A model generated the notes under the pieces. The model worked only from the letters and a program-made list of their open reading frames with translations, did not search any database and was not told the origin of the DNA. 64,000 bases of DNA from Tetramitus jugosus (Eukaryota; Heterolobosea; Eutetramitea; Acrasida; Vahlkampfiidae): positions 124,001 through 188,000 of the forward strand of contig OW569380.1 of NCBI GenBank assembly GCA_937625935.1. Direction: 5' to 3'. The translations under genes and the position numbers were made by a program. Shown one piece after another: positions 9,407-19,830 of this stretch; the stretch's first letter is position 1, and each line of letters starts with the position of its first letter.

Positions 9407-12400
9407 TGCCTAATATGACGGATTTTTTTTATTACAATGTATTTACAATAAACACACTATAAAATACAATCAAAAATCAAAAGAAAGAGAACATCTTGTC
9501 ACCATATTGCTGAGCATTGCTCTGGCGACATGGTCGACGACAATTCTGTCTCGCTCATTCATCAGAGCAACTTCTATTCGAATGCACCTTCTCATCCTCC
9601 TTTAGAGCCCTACACCAATTATACTTACCAATGAACCTTTGCCAGGTCTTCAATTCAACGCTCTCCTGCGTCAAAATCAGTTTGATCATCAAATGAAACA
9701 TGAAACATAACATAATCTCGCGCTTCTTAAGCCTTTTATATACCACTTATTTGAACTTTGATCATTACAATATCTAGCGAATCAAATAATAAAGAAGTGA
9801 AGATAAAAGAGAAGTCAATGTTTGACCAATATTTTCGATTCGCCAGATTCTATCAACATAGATCTTGTTGATTTCTGAGTTGTTTTTCTATCAATTTGAC
9901 CTTTTTTAGGAAAAATAGTTTTTTATGGGCGGGATTTTGTGTTTGGATTTTTTTTTTCAGGGGGATTTTTTTGCGCTTGTTGTAAAGCGCTGCTCCTTCA
10001 CTCTGGCAGGCATTTAACAACAAGAACAACAAACAGAAACATGACAGAATCGACAGATATTGCTAGCTCATAAACTCCAGGTCGGGAGAAACTGACCACA
10101 TCATCGTGTTAGTTAGTTATTTCCTCCAAGAAGTTTCATTGTAGGTCGATTTTGACCCTCCATGCAGATATGGGAGCATTTTTAAATGATATGTATGATT
10201 GTATATGCACTCTTGGTATGTATGTCGGATAAAATGAAATCGAATTGCTTTCAAGTGGTATCCTTATTGGTCTATTGAGTTAACAGCTCAAAATCGCTTT
10301 TATTTCAGTTATTTATGTGTCATTTGATTCAACATGCATGGACTTCTCTAAAATGTTGATAAAGGACATGAATTCCTTTTTTCTTTGGGTATCATTTTCC
10401 TTTGGGAACATAAAATTCCGACAAGGATTTAATCGATAAGAGAGTTTTTTTTCAATTTCTTGAGGTACCCCTAGATATTACTCATCGAGTAGAACATTGA
10501 ATATAGTAATTTGACCTTTGAGTCTTGTGTCCCTTTCGTAGGTAACCCAGTTTAGATTTTCCCCATCTCGGCCGGTGTTCTATGGATTTTTTACAAGAGG
10601 GATTTTTGGCGCTGTTGTAAGCGTTGTTCATCTGGCAGATCATCCATTGTCGCAAAATTGGGAATGGTCTCTTTTGATCAACGATATATGTGTTTATTGT
10701 CCTTGCTGAACAGATAATGCGAACACGCTTTTAAGTAACAGTATATTTATTCTTCTTCGTCGCTTCTTGCAGGTTCCGCGTCGTCCTTTATGTTTGAACA
10801 TATCTATCTTGTGGAGGAAGGAGGTATCCTAAAGGGTGGGTTTGGGTTTGGTGTTACTGGGTTATTACGAATAGTCCTTGTGTTATACATGTTCTGTTGG
10901 TGTTGTATTTTTTTCTATTTCAATTGTGCAATTGAATTCTGTTGTCAAACTGTTCGAAAATCATTTATATCAAAGACTAGGGATCTGGTTTTGAATGATC
11001 GCTCTTACCATACTCAGAGATGAATATGCAAGTGGATCTAAAGCGCATCTGTGTGTCTAATCTGATATCTGAATGATTTGTAGCTTCTTGTGTGAGAGCA
11101 CTGTGCTGTTGGTTGACGATTGTGTTGCTCGTGTGCAATGCAACTCACAACACGACCCTCTTCATCCTGCAGTATCACAACAAGATGAAGGTGGTGGTGA
11201 TGGGGTGATTTCACATGGTTTGTTGTATGTGGTAGGTTACAAACTCTTTTCCGTTAGTCAACCTTGCTCCTGTATAGGTTATGAATATCTCAGTCCTTGA
11301 CAGCAGAATGTTTTACATAAATTCACCAGAACAAACCAATTTAGCCGATCTCTTGAAATACCTGAAGGGTACCAATGAACGTGACCTTGCCAAGTTGTTG
11401 TCATCGACCAACTTGAGACCCTGACACTGTGCTGTGGAGAAGTTCACCAAAATTCCAGCAACTTCATCAATCAAGACATCACTTCCATTTTCAAAGTGTT
11501 CCAAAATTGCACAAATGCCATCTGATATCCGTTAAACTGTTCATCTGTACTCTACACAGCATTAAAGAGTATTATTATCCTTCAAATCAATCAGATAATC
11601 TACAAGTGGAACAGATAACTCTGAAAGAACGAGTGTGTTTGAATCCAAATATTTGCTTCGGTTACCTGAAGTTTCGAAAGTATGGCAAGAGCTAATTTGA
11701 CACTTTCAGACTTCGGAAGTCTGGTTCTCATAGTTCTGGTTGACAATCCTTTCTTTGAGTGCACATCCAATGGATCCCCATAGATCTTGGACATACAGTT
11801 TCTACCAGTACCTCATTTAAGCTGTCAAAATTGGACAAAGAGAGACACAGATACAACAGCCAAGTAAACACCAAAACTATCAAACAGGTGTTGAACCTGA
11901 TGAGGGTTGGAAACACTGTTGGCAGTACAGTTGAAGAACGATAACTCAATAATGAACACAAGATATTTGGCGACTCAATAATGTTAGACATTCTGTACGA
12001 ATACGTACTCATCACATATCCTGAAAAATGACTGATACTCTATGATCTCGCAACTATAGGCATCTCCAGCTAGCAGGTATTGTTGATATACTGGAGTGTC
12101 CATCAAACGTTGAATCACTACTATCTTGTCTGTTGTTCGCAAACTTTTTCCCATTGTCGAGCAACGATGTGTTATGTAAAAGACTACCCGATCTTGTACA
12201 TATGCTTTAGATTCTGAGGAAGGGTATTCCTTGAGAGTTTTGATGCGACCAACAAGAATATTGTCCTTATTGTGTTCACAGAGTGAAAAAATAGTGGGAA
12301 CAAGCAAGCCAAAGGTTTATCCTTGGATGAAAGGCATTCGTATCGCAACTGAAAAGACAAGAATCCTTCTTCAGTTTGATGGTAATGGTTCTGTCCTCGT

Positions 12401-13157
12401 TCATCGAAAAGATATTCGTATTGGGATAACGTCATGGAAACGCAAATGTTGACAGGTATATTTTCCACATATCGCCGTTGGAAATTTTTACAAATATCAT
12501 ACTCTTCCTCTTTTTGACAAAGAAGTACCTCAGTTTTAACCATTGCATGTCTGTGAGATTGCAATAGCTTTCCATGAACGTTGCTTTGTTTTCAATTGAC
12601 AATCTCCTTCAAACGCAAAGATAGGACTCTGCTCTCAAAATTAGTACACAGATCATTGATAATACCAGTCACTAAATCATTTGATTTGATAGATGCTGTG
12701 TTTCTAGGAACATTATTAGTATGGCTCGGATACTCTTGCAATCTTCGGGATTGATACGGCTTGCAAACATCCACAAGAGCGACAATACACTGAATAAAGA
12801 AGAACTGGAAGGCTGTTGTTTTGCTGCAACGACACTTTAGGTTTAACGACATTTCAGTTTGAGCGAGGATTTTGGATCGCGTTTCTTTGTCATGATTTTT
12901 CTATGAAAAAACAGGTTCAACACTGCATTATCAGCTATCTGTCCACAAAGACATCAATATGAAGGGACATTTCCCTATTATTACTCTCGACTCAGCGTGA
13001 ACTGCTCAAACAAAGTCAGTCGAAGGAGGAGAATTGAAATTTAATCAACAAGGCAAGGAACAAAACAAGAGAGTTAAGTCTCATCAATTCAAGAATAATA
13101 TAGGGTGAAGACGCTATTGGAGCAGCAAACTTTATTTTCGATAATCACTCCGAGGCA
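9407..13157. other. Gene-poor region with gene remnants
   Basis: No complete gene recognised. Near 10000-10065 a leader-like CAAC/ACAAGAAC stretch precedes an ATG whose frame closes after about 10 codons. On the minus strand between 12850 and 11313 several short ORFs in changing frames follow one another, as expected for a decayed gene. The last (about 11500-11313) contains FENGSDVLIDEVAGILVNFS, which weakly resembles one ARM/HEAT-type repeat; the others are unrecognised. A plus-strand ORF at 10790-11023 is hydrophobic and unrecognised. Treat all as remnants. Confidence 0.4.
9944..10650. repeat. Diverged direct repeat pair
   Basis: The stretch 9944-10012 (GGATTTTT..., GCGCTTGTTGTAAAGCGC, TCTGGCAG) recurs with substitutions and small gaps at 10582-10650 (GGCGCTGTTGTAAGCG, TCTGGCAG). 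Both lie in non-coding sequence; the first is followed by a leader-like stretch and an ATG. It may be a duplicated promoter segment or an old repeat end. Confidence 0.35.
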
Positions 13158-13741
13158 ATGAAAGCAAACAATATCAATCAACACAACAACATAGCAATAC
13201 AGACAACGGATAGAAGGCTAGTTTATATCAAGCTCCACAGACCAAGAACTAACTCGACAAAAGTACCACTACGCACTCAGCAAACGACAAATCGACAAGA
13301 TAATGCCTTAACAAGAGAAGAAATCGATGAGATGATCAGGACTTCAATAACCAAGCAATTAAGGGAGGTAGAATTGAACAACGAGAAACAATACAATGAA
13401 AGAATGACCATGATCAATGCATTGGAATCAAATTTCACTGAACTGAATGTTTGTATCACCAATAAAGATCACACCTTTTGCATTGAATTTCATCATTGTT
13501 TTTTGTTTGCGCACTAACTTATGAGTATGTTTCTTTCCACAGCGTTGACCCGAACTTGCAAAAGCGAGCATGCTTCACAACTTATCACCAAGAGCAGTTG
13601 CGCCAGTCTTTGTGGCAACTGAAAGCATCCAACTCTTTAACACCTCTCGCAAAGGAGCCAAACTCGTCAGACATTGACCAGAACCTTCACACACTTGTCC
13701 GTAAGGTCAACCGTCATGTGAGACAGTTCGACTGTCGTTGA
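13158..13741 (+). CDS. Hypothetical protein, possibly spliced, low confidence
   Basis: An ATG-initiated ORF (13158-13517) encodes a basic N-terminus then a Glu/Lys/Asn-rich helical segment (EEIDEMIRTSITKQLREVE). Just before its end lies a possible splice donor (GTTTGT at 13449), and at 13541 an acceptor (ttctttccacag), after which another frame stays open to 13741 (VDPNLQKRACF... VNRHVRQF). With these exact sites the frames do not join cleanly, so either the junction is misread or the gene is decayed. No known domain. Confidence 0.3.
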
Positions 13742-14591
13742 CTCTGTTCTAGTAAGGTGTAGTGCTCTATGTTCTGTGCAATTGCATGCAAACAAACTCT
13801 TCAATATGAATCATCACTTGAGATTCTTCAATAAAAGAATTTGTTACAAGACACAGTTCATTACACGGAATGAAGCACGACAAATTGGGACGTTCCCATC
13901 AACAAAATCAGTGGACATTGGATATGGCTTCAAACAAGGGTAATTGTCCATACCTTTCAATCAAAGCACGAACATTCCCACCATCTCAAATAAAACCGTG
14001 AATTCTTCCCACCAATCTGTCGCCATCTAAACGATACAAAACATTTGAATTGCATCGCTTGTGGGCATCTTTGTACATGCTTCTGTACTCCACTTCGTGA
14101 CTCTGTGCAAAAATCTCGAAGAAGATGAGAAGGATTTCAATTGAGGATATCTACTGCTACGAGATGATTGGCTCTTCTTCGGTGTGGCAATACGATAGGT
14201 TTGCACTCAAACTCGACCAATTTGTCAAATGCTCCCGAACTTTGTTTTGGGGACCATATCCGATCTAAAAACCATTCATCATCCACTAAATAAGTTCCAT
14301 ATCCATCACAAACTCTTGTGGCTTCTCCTACATGGCATAGTTTATGTATCTTCATGGTACACAAAAGTGTAGACCCATACAATGGTTCACACAAATCAAC
14401 AAATGCATCAAGCATTTTATCCAGAATGAACGTGTCAGAATAGTACAGAAATTTCTGATTCATCATCGTGTACAATTGGATAAACAGCTTCAAATGCTCC
14501 AATTTTCTTTCGGAAAAACTGAAAAGCAGTTAAAATTTTCTCTAAAGCAGTAAAGTTTTGGCCAAAAAACAACAAAATCACACACAATCAC
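13742..14591. other. Intergenic with an unrecognised minus-strand ORF
   Basis: Between 14502 and 14137 the minus strand is open for about 120 codons without a proper ATG at its head. It contains ATRVCDGYGTYLVDDEWFLD and CKPIVLPHRRRANHL and may be an exon or relic of an unrecognised gene. The rest shows nothing clear. Confidence 0.3.
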
Positions 14592-14798
14592 ATGAAGAGG
14601 ACACAATCATCACCAACAAAGACAGGGCTCACACCGAAGAGGACCAGAAGACGAGTATACAAACCTAAATTAAACAACAACACTACTGAACACTCATTGA
14701 GAACAATTTATCATTGGAAATTAATAGATTTAAAGAAACTATGTCAAGAGAGAAGAATTGATGCAACATCAAACACTAAACTCGTACTTATTGCCCAT
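14592..14798 (+). pseudogene. SAP-domain protein, cut by a LINE fragment
   Basis: The ORF opens with ATG at 14592 and a Lys/Arg/Thr-rich N-terminus (about 30 residues). A SAP-like helix-loop-helix follows (HWKLIDLKKLCQERRIDA..SNTKLVLIA), the usual motif for scaffold or AT-rich DNA binding. At about 14799 the frame passes into ORF1 of a LINE fragment (RSYQLARTTEPSD) and ends at 14939. After the fragment, a short open stretch from 15047 (QLDKVAESYQLKNEN) could be the old continuation. I infer a chromatin-type protein gene interrupted by the element. It might instead encode a chimeric protein if transcribed. Confidence 0.5.
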
Positions 14799-15046
14799 AG
14801 GTCCTACCAACTGGCTAGGACTACGGAACCATCTGACCTCACCAGTGGTGCTCCAGATGGTGGAGACCCTCGCAACGAGTCCCTGAAGAAGGGAATTATA
14901 GCACAACATTCCAAGAAGAGAATGAAACCTGTTGCGTAACCTGCCACTCCACTGGGCAAGTACCACATCATGTTAGACAAGTGAGAGCAGGCAAGCCTGC
15001 TCTCACACATAAGACAAATAAAAGTTCCGAAACGAATTAAAAAAAC
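14799..15046 (+). mobile_element. ORF1-only LINE fragment (3' part)
   Basis: Codes for the C-terminal end of the 421-aa type ORF1 (RSYQLARTTEPSDLTSGAPDG... KKRMKPVA stop), followed by the same 3' UTR as the copy at 47.3-48.7 kb: the inverted repeat 14981-14992/14995-15006, AATAAA, GTTCCGAAACG and a short A-run ending at 15046. The terminal CAAC/GTTG hairpin is deleted. Two separate copies sharing the same ORF1-to-3'UTR junction show that ORF1-only elements are a real subfamily. No clear target-site duplication and no adjacent tRNA (the nearest is tRNA-Asp about 600 bp away). Confidence 0.75.
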
Positions 15047-15641
15047 AACTGGATAAAGTCGCAGAATCATACCAACTGAAAAACGAAAACAATGCACACC
15101 GAATTTCGTCCTTTGTGTGATGAATTGATGAGCAAACTGATTCTTTTAGTGGAATAATGTGGCTCACCAATTTGTGTATCTGTCTCAACAACTCGAACTT
15201 CGAGTCAAAAGCGTCTCAACAACTTAATACTCCCATCTCCTAGCACAAAGAATCTATCCACCCTACTCTATTTTGAAGCAAGTACTTGCAACCCATCCAG
15301 CCCCATCTTCAAAATGTAGCCCTCGTGGAGAGGACCAATGGCAATCAAGGCTCGACATGTTCGCTGATAACAGAGATCGGAACTTAAAGTCAAAGAATTA
15401 ATCAATATTTGACATAAAAAAAATTGTTCAACTGGTTGAGAAGTCTGGAACATTTTGACTAATGATTCGAGAAGATATGAATTCAAAAGACTCAAAATTG
15501 TTGGAGCCTGTTTCTGATCATTTTTTATCTTTTTCTTACAAGTCAGGAACGAACAAAGAACAAACATACTTTATATCCAGATGGCCGTGTGCAAATGAAG
15601 ATCAAATCATCAAACATGTTCTTCAGAGAAGACAAAAAGAT
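15047..15641. other. Intergenic, no gene seen
   Basis: Flank between the SAP-gene relic and tRNA-Asp. Short minus-strand ORFs are present but show no recognisable motif. The T-run for tRNA-Asp termination is at 15634-15638 (read on the minus strand). Confidence 0.4.
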
Positions 15642-15712
15642 CTCGAGCACCGGGAATCGAACCCGGGTCGCCAGAGTGACAGTCTGGAATGCTACCCCTA
15701 TACCATGCCCGA
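15642..15712 (-). tRNA. tRNA-Asp(GTC)
   Basis: The acceptor stem TCGGGCA/TGCTCGA pairs throughout (one G-U). The anticodon stem CCAGA/TCTGG encloses CTGTCAC (anticodon GTC), and the T-stem CCGGG/CCCGG encloses TTCGATT. No intron. A T5 run follows the 3' end. LINE copy D starts 56 bp upstream of the mature 5' end, pointing away from the tRNA. Confidence 0.95.
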
Positions 15713-15751
15713 ATGTTGTTAATATTTGTATGAAAAAAATTCATGAGTACT

Positions 15752-15768
15752 TTGCCACAACAAAAAGT
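15752..15768 (+). repeat. Target-site duplication of copy D, tRNA-proximal side
   Basis: A 17-bp sequence identical to 17581-17597, which directly follows the poly(A) of copy D. It lies 40-56 bp upstream of the mature 5' end of tRNA-Asp. Confidence 0.93.
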
Positions 15769-17458
15769 TGGTTTTCCGGAAGGAATTGTAAGACTTGTGA
15801 GTGGAATGGTTAGAGACAATTTTGCGCGAGTGCTCACGTCATCCTTGTCACGGAGGTTCCACATAGGTAAGGGAACGAGACAGGGTGATTCCCTCTCACC
15901 AACAACATATGTGCTGGTACATCAAAAAGTGCTGATGTATGTTAACAAAAGAATGGATGGATACAGGGCTATGTCACAAAGGCTGTGGAATGCTGCATAT
16001 GTAGATGAATGCAACTTGTTCGCTGAGTCCAGAGCAGACATAGAAAGAGCTGCAGAAGCGATGTCCTCAGTTCTCGGATCACTTAGGATGACCATGCATC
16101 CTGACAAGCTGGAACTGTATGTGAGAAAGTCGGAAGACGACAATTGTCATGACATAGCGGTGAATGATGCAGAATGGTTTGATAAAGTAAATTTGCTGGG
16201 CAGAAGTCTAGTGAGGCATGGATCTACTGCTATGCCGCGATTTCCGGTGGATATTCTCTCAGTAGGAGACGAAAAGGGGTTGATGGGCTTGAGGGACATC
16301 GAGGAGACCATCACGACCCGTACTTCGTGGTTCGTGTACTCGATGATAATTGGGAAGAGGGACACCGAGGCTAGACAACTGTTTCTTGGCACGCTTGAGG
16401 AAATCAAGCAAACACAAACATTCCAAAATGAGAATGTATTCCAGTCAAGAAACAGGCTTGAATTTGTCAAGCACTCCTACCTCAAGTGGTGTGCATGCAG
16501 AATGCACAAGCATGAAATACGTGTCACCAAAACTAATCCCTACTGTGATAGTTGTTGGTTGGCCAGGTATGTACCAAGTGCAATTCTCAAGAAGCAGGCA
16601 GGTATCACAAGCCGTGAGCAACTAATGGTGGACGATCACCCACTGTGTCTGAAGGAATTTAAACATATTTTTCCCTCCTGCAAGGTCGGAGCAATGTCGT
16701 TTGAGGTGCTGAAAGTGTTAATATCCCAAATGAGTGGGTGTGGATGCGAAGGGAAGAGGTCCATCGAAGGTGCAGAACCGGACTTGTACAAAGGAAATCT
16801 GCATGTGGAAAGTAGATCGCATCTACAGTCGCTGTTTGATCAAGAAAGAAGTGCAAGAATTGATGAAGACGAGCGATGTTGGCTACAGAGGGCAGCAAAT
16901 AACAGCGGTGCAGATTTTAGCTTCCTCAAATACCCCCATGGTATAGACAGGAAGATGGAATGGTTTCATGCACAGGTACGCAGTGGAACACTCCACACAG
17001 CAGAAGTTGTACGATATCTATACAACACTGGTGAGGAACAGATCATGTGCAGCTGGTGTCAGAGTGAGCCCGAAAGTGTACTACATTGTTTGATCAGGTG
17101 TCCAAGGGCCATTATGATTAGAAGGCAATTGGCTGTGAAAGTGGGGCATGAGCTCAAGAATATGGGAATTCCGGACTCTGCCTACGCCGATGTTTGGTTT
17201 GATGAGGTGCGACTGAAGGAAGGAAAGGTTGTGAGGCAACCAATCAAAAAGTCTAGCCGTGAACTGCTGCAAGGAATGATGGGCATAGAAACGGATGCCA
17301 TCATGGAGGTCGCTGAGGGTCTTATGTCTGGAGGAATGAAGAAGCCACTGGCACAGAAGAAAGCCAAAACATATGTGAACAGTGTCAAGAGGAGATGTCT
17401 TAAGACTCTCCACCACCTGTTCACTACAACGAAGGAGAAATGTAATCAACGGCAATGA
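15769..17458 (+). pseudogene. LINE ORF2, C-terminal two-thirds (copy D)
   Basis: The frame is open from the flanking sequence (ATG 15743 lies outside the element) to TGA at 17458. It has the RT motif KGTRQGDSLSPTTYV near 15870 and the catalytic box near 15999, which reads YVDE instead of YVDD or YADD. After the thumb-like region there is a conserved segment EWFHAQVRSGTLHT near 16962 and a CCHC knuckle (CSWCQSEPESVLHCLIRC) near 17048, typical of LINE ORF2 tails. A basic C-terminus (KKPLAQKKAKTYVNSVKRRC) ends the protein. The 5' truncation and the altered active site make it non-functional on its own. Confidence 0.88.
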
Positions 17459-17580
17459 CGCTCTCCGAGAATCATTGCCTACCAACTGGTAACCAACCAG
17501 GGCCTACGCTCTTCGAGCGTAGGCAAGTGAATAAGCAAGACAATAAAAAGCAACCGAAATGGTTGTATTTAAAAAAAAAA
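17451..17580 (+). promoter_or_regulatory. Three-hairpin 3' UTR module of copy D
   Basis: The stop codon TGA (17456-17458) sits at the inner end of GGCAATGA, which pairs with TCATTGCC (17472-17479). The second hairpin GCCTACGCTC/GAGCGTAGGC has a 3-nt loop. After AATAAA comes CAACC-gaaat-GGTTG and TATTT plus A-run. The same order is found in copies m3 and m4 with different arm sequences. A role in recognition of element RNA by its own reverse transcriptase is inferred from stringent-type LINEs. Confidence 0.8.
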
Positions 17581-17597
17581 TTGCCACAACAAAAAGT
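17581..17597 (+). repeat. Target-site duplication of copy D, distal side
   Basis: Identical over 17 bp to 15752-15768 and immediately after the A10 tail. Confidence 0.93.
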
Positions 17598-17787
17598 CTG
17601 TCTGTGGACTGTAAAGAGGGCAATTACATCAGCTTACTGGTATTTCGGCTATCCGGAGAGAATCATTTCTCTCATCCAAAATATGCTTGAGTCAAATGAG
17701 TCAAGAATAGGAGCACAGTGTAAGTCCCGAAAGTTCTATGTTGATTGTGGAAATAGGCAGGGCGATTCTCTCTCACCAACCACATAA
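17598..17787 (+). pseudogene. LINE RT fragment (copy E)
   Basis: Reads AITSAYWYFGYPERIISLIQ, then NMLESNESRIGAQ and GNRQGDSLSPTT, ending at a stop at 17787. These are the RT segments that precede the catalytic box, more like copies A and B than D. It directly follows the second target-site copy of D, so D inserted at the edge of an older copy, or E is another truncated insertion at the same place. No 3' UTR is present. Confidence 0.75.
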
Positions 17788-18526
17788 AACGGCTGATGGA
17801 CTTTTTGAAGAGTCACGATTGTAATAAGAAAGATTTAACGAAATTTTTCATTGATTCTAACAGAGGTAGAGAAACTTTGTTTGAAAAAAGATCATTTGTA
17901 CTTTTCAAAAAAGTATCACATACAATGCAAGCTCGAAGTTTGAGGTTTTGAACTTTAGAAAAGTTCTATCATCGATTTCAAACATAGTTACTTCGTTTGT
18001 ACGTCATTACCCTGTACGGATTTCTCAAATTTGTATAATGTGCTTCAAAAAGAACACTCTGAAATACCTTTTTCGCTTGATACAGATTTTTTGTACACGA
18101 GAACATAACGGAGAAAACTTAGGAAGGTAGCTTTCCACTATTCAAAAAAGATGATCGTAACTGCAACAAGCACGATCACCACAATATCATTTTCAGCAAA
18201 CTTTTAATGACTCTTTGTTGATGGTGCTGAGAACTCTATTCTACCACCAACACCAATAGCTACTAACCAACAACAATAACAACTTGCTCTCCAAAGCGCC
18301 AAAAAAATGTTAACCTCTGAAAGCAACATACTCTATTAAATAAGTATTTGGTTAACATGTCGTTGAATGAAATCAATCTTAATTCGAGACACGCAAAAAA
18401 ACTTTACTGCTTGTTGCACCAACGAGACACCCAACAGAATGGTGGGTGATACAGTCTTGGACTAGTCTGTGCCTCATTTTGCGTCTAGCTAAGTCCCCCA
18501 TGACTCGACAACCAGGAAGAATACCT

Positions 18527-18569
18527 TTTTCACTGGAAGGTCGTGCCCCCTTCGACCTTCCAGTGAAAA
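18527..18569. repeat. Perfect 17-bp inverted repeat
   Basis: 18527-18543 is the exact reverse complement of 18553-18569, with a 9-bp spacer rich in C. It is longer than the 3' UTR hairpins of the LINE copies but similar in style; no LINE coding sequence adjoins it. Origin unknown. Confidence 0.8.
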
Positions 18570-19032
18570 TTGCACTGCTCATCCTAAGCAAACCACGATA
18601 TTTATGAAGGAGTAACAATGCACTCCACACACTTGATTTTCGTTTCCGCACATTGTGATGATATTGAGACATAACCAATTAAAACCAATGAAAATTTTTC
18701 TATAGCATCATAAGATGCAAGGGAAGAACTGGTGATCAGCGCACTTACAAGATTCGTCCTGTGAAAAATAACAGGACATGAAACAGGCCCGCTTGATGTG
18801 AGTTGCGTAGAACTTCAGAGCCAAAAAATTGGTCAGATAAAACTCCGACTGACCGGGTTAAAAACGGTGAAATGGAAATCCGATTTACCGGCAAATTCTT
18901 GGTGAGAATTGAGTGTTGTTTGATAACCATGTCACAACAAGGTTGTTTCGGGTTCTAAACCGAAAAAAAGTGTTTCCATAAGGGAAACACTCGCTGGACC
19001 ATAAAAACGATATTTTTCGGCGCAAAAGAAGA

Positions 19033-19100
19033 TTGCCACTGTTATGACTCGAACACAAGACCTTGTCCACGGCAGTTTGATACTCTTCCATCGCAAATCG
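19033..19100 (-). pseudogene. Possible tRNA relic
   Basis: On the minus strand a T-arm can be drawn (TTGTG-TTCGAGT-CATAA, one G-U) with a B-box-like core and an upstream GGAAGAGTA resembling part of an A-box. The acceptor and anticodon stems do not pair. It lies about 70 bp before an ORF1 relic running on the plus strand, the arrangement seen at the other tRNA genes. Weak; it may be chance. Confidence 0.2.
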
Positions 19101-19164
19101 GAACGGATGCTATGGACTCTACAGCTCCACACCAATACCGCTTTATCTCGTTTAACGAAGCAGA

Positions 19165-19830
19165 AAAAACGGCATCACATGTGGTGATTCACAAAATTGG
19201 TGAAGGAATACGGCCACTATGCAGTGTAGATCACTCGCACACGGAAAGGCTCTGCGACAAGTGACAGAGGTTATCATTACTGGTAGTACGATAAGAATGT
19301 GGCGGCTGGCTCAACCGAGTCCAAGACATCAAGATAAGAGTCGAACAACGCTTTTTTGCTTGAGCGACTGTCAAGAGTGACCGCAACTACGAGTTTGTTG
19401 AGTTTTTCAGCAAACATAAGAGAAATGACAACAACACTGCTGCATTCAAGCGCAACTGGAGCCTGAAAAGATTGCTAGTGTACTAAAGAAGCGAGAAACT
19501 ATTTTCTAAATTATGGATAATATTATACACGAGTAGTGCTCAACCAAGATAACAATGAAAATACACGATCAATCAAAATATCGAGAGATCACATGATCCT
19601 TTAAATGATATAAGTAGAGGCTCACCAAGATATAAGAAGCATCGTTGGTAGTGATTGACGGACTGCGTAGTCATGTCGCAGATCTCACCAAGTACTGCAA
19701 AAGACAACGGGTCAAGGGCAAGAGAAGAAGAGTGAGGACGTCACTCACAAAATATAGTCATAAATGCACACATAAATGAGCAATCGTGTGCTTGTGCAGC
19801 AAGCACACATGGCTGTATGAAAATTTTTTT
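19165..19830 (+). pseudogene. LINE ORF1 relic G1
   Basis: Decayed ORF1 of the 421-aa type. In shifting frames it shows KLVKEYG.HYAVWT, SDREVIITG, GWLNRVQDIK, EFFSKHKRN, LEPEKIASVLKKRE, HDPL and VVIDGLRSHVADLTKY, in the same order as copy C. Near the end is the inverted repeat 19786-19794/19800-19808 (GTGTGCTTG/CAAGCACAC), then GCTGTATGAAAA, resembling the family 3' terminus. Many stops and shifts mark it as an old copy. Confidence 0.7.

Larger units (their letters stand above)
15769..17580 (+). mobile_element. LINE-like copy D at tRNA-Asp, 5'-truncated, complete 3' end
   Basis: Bounded by a perfect 17-bp target-site duplication. The copy begins inside the reverse transcriptase, keeps the whole C-terminal half of ORF2, and has a full 3' UTR: an inverted repeat over the stop codon (17451-17458/17472-17479), a second one (17502-17511/17515-17524), AATAAA at 17542, the terminal hairpin CAACC/GGTTG (17551-17555/17561-17565), TATTT and an A10 run. 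This copy defines the 3' end of the family. Confidence 0.92.
17788..19160. other. Intergenic, no gene recognised
   Basis: AT-rich sequence with several short ORFs on both strands, none with a known motif. Near 18290 a short leader-like stretch (gcgccaaaaaa) precedes an ATG that closes after ten codons. It contains the inverted repeat at 18527-18569 and a possible tRNA relic near 19035. Confidence 0.35.

Noticed and set aside
11313-12852. A functional minus-strand gene
   Set aside because: Short frames shift repeatedly without splice-like borders; at best a decayed gene with one ARM-like stretch.
15743-17458. A 571-aa host gene starting at ATG 15743
   Set aside because: The first 8 codons are flanking DNA and target-site duplication; the rest is LINE ORF2 entered through a 5' truncation.
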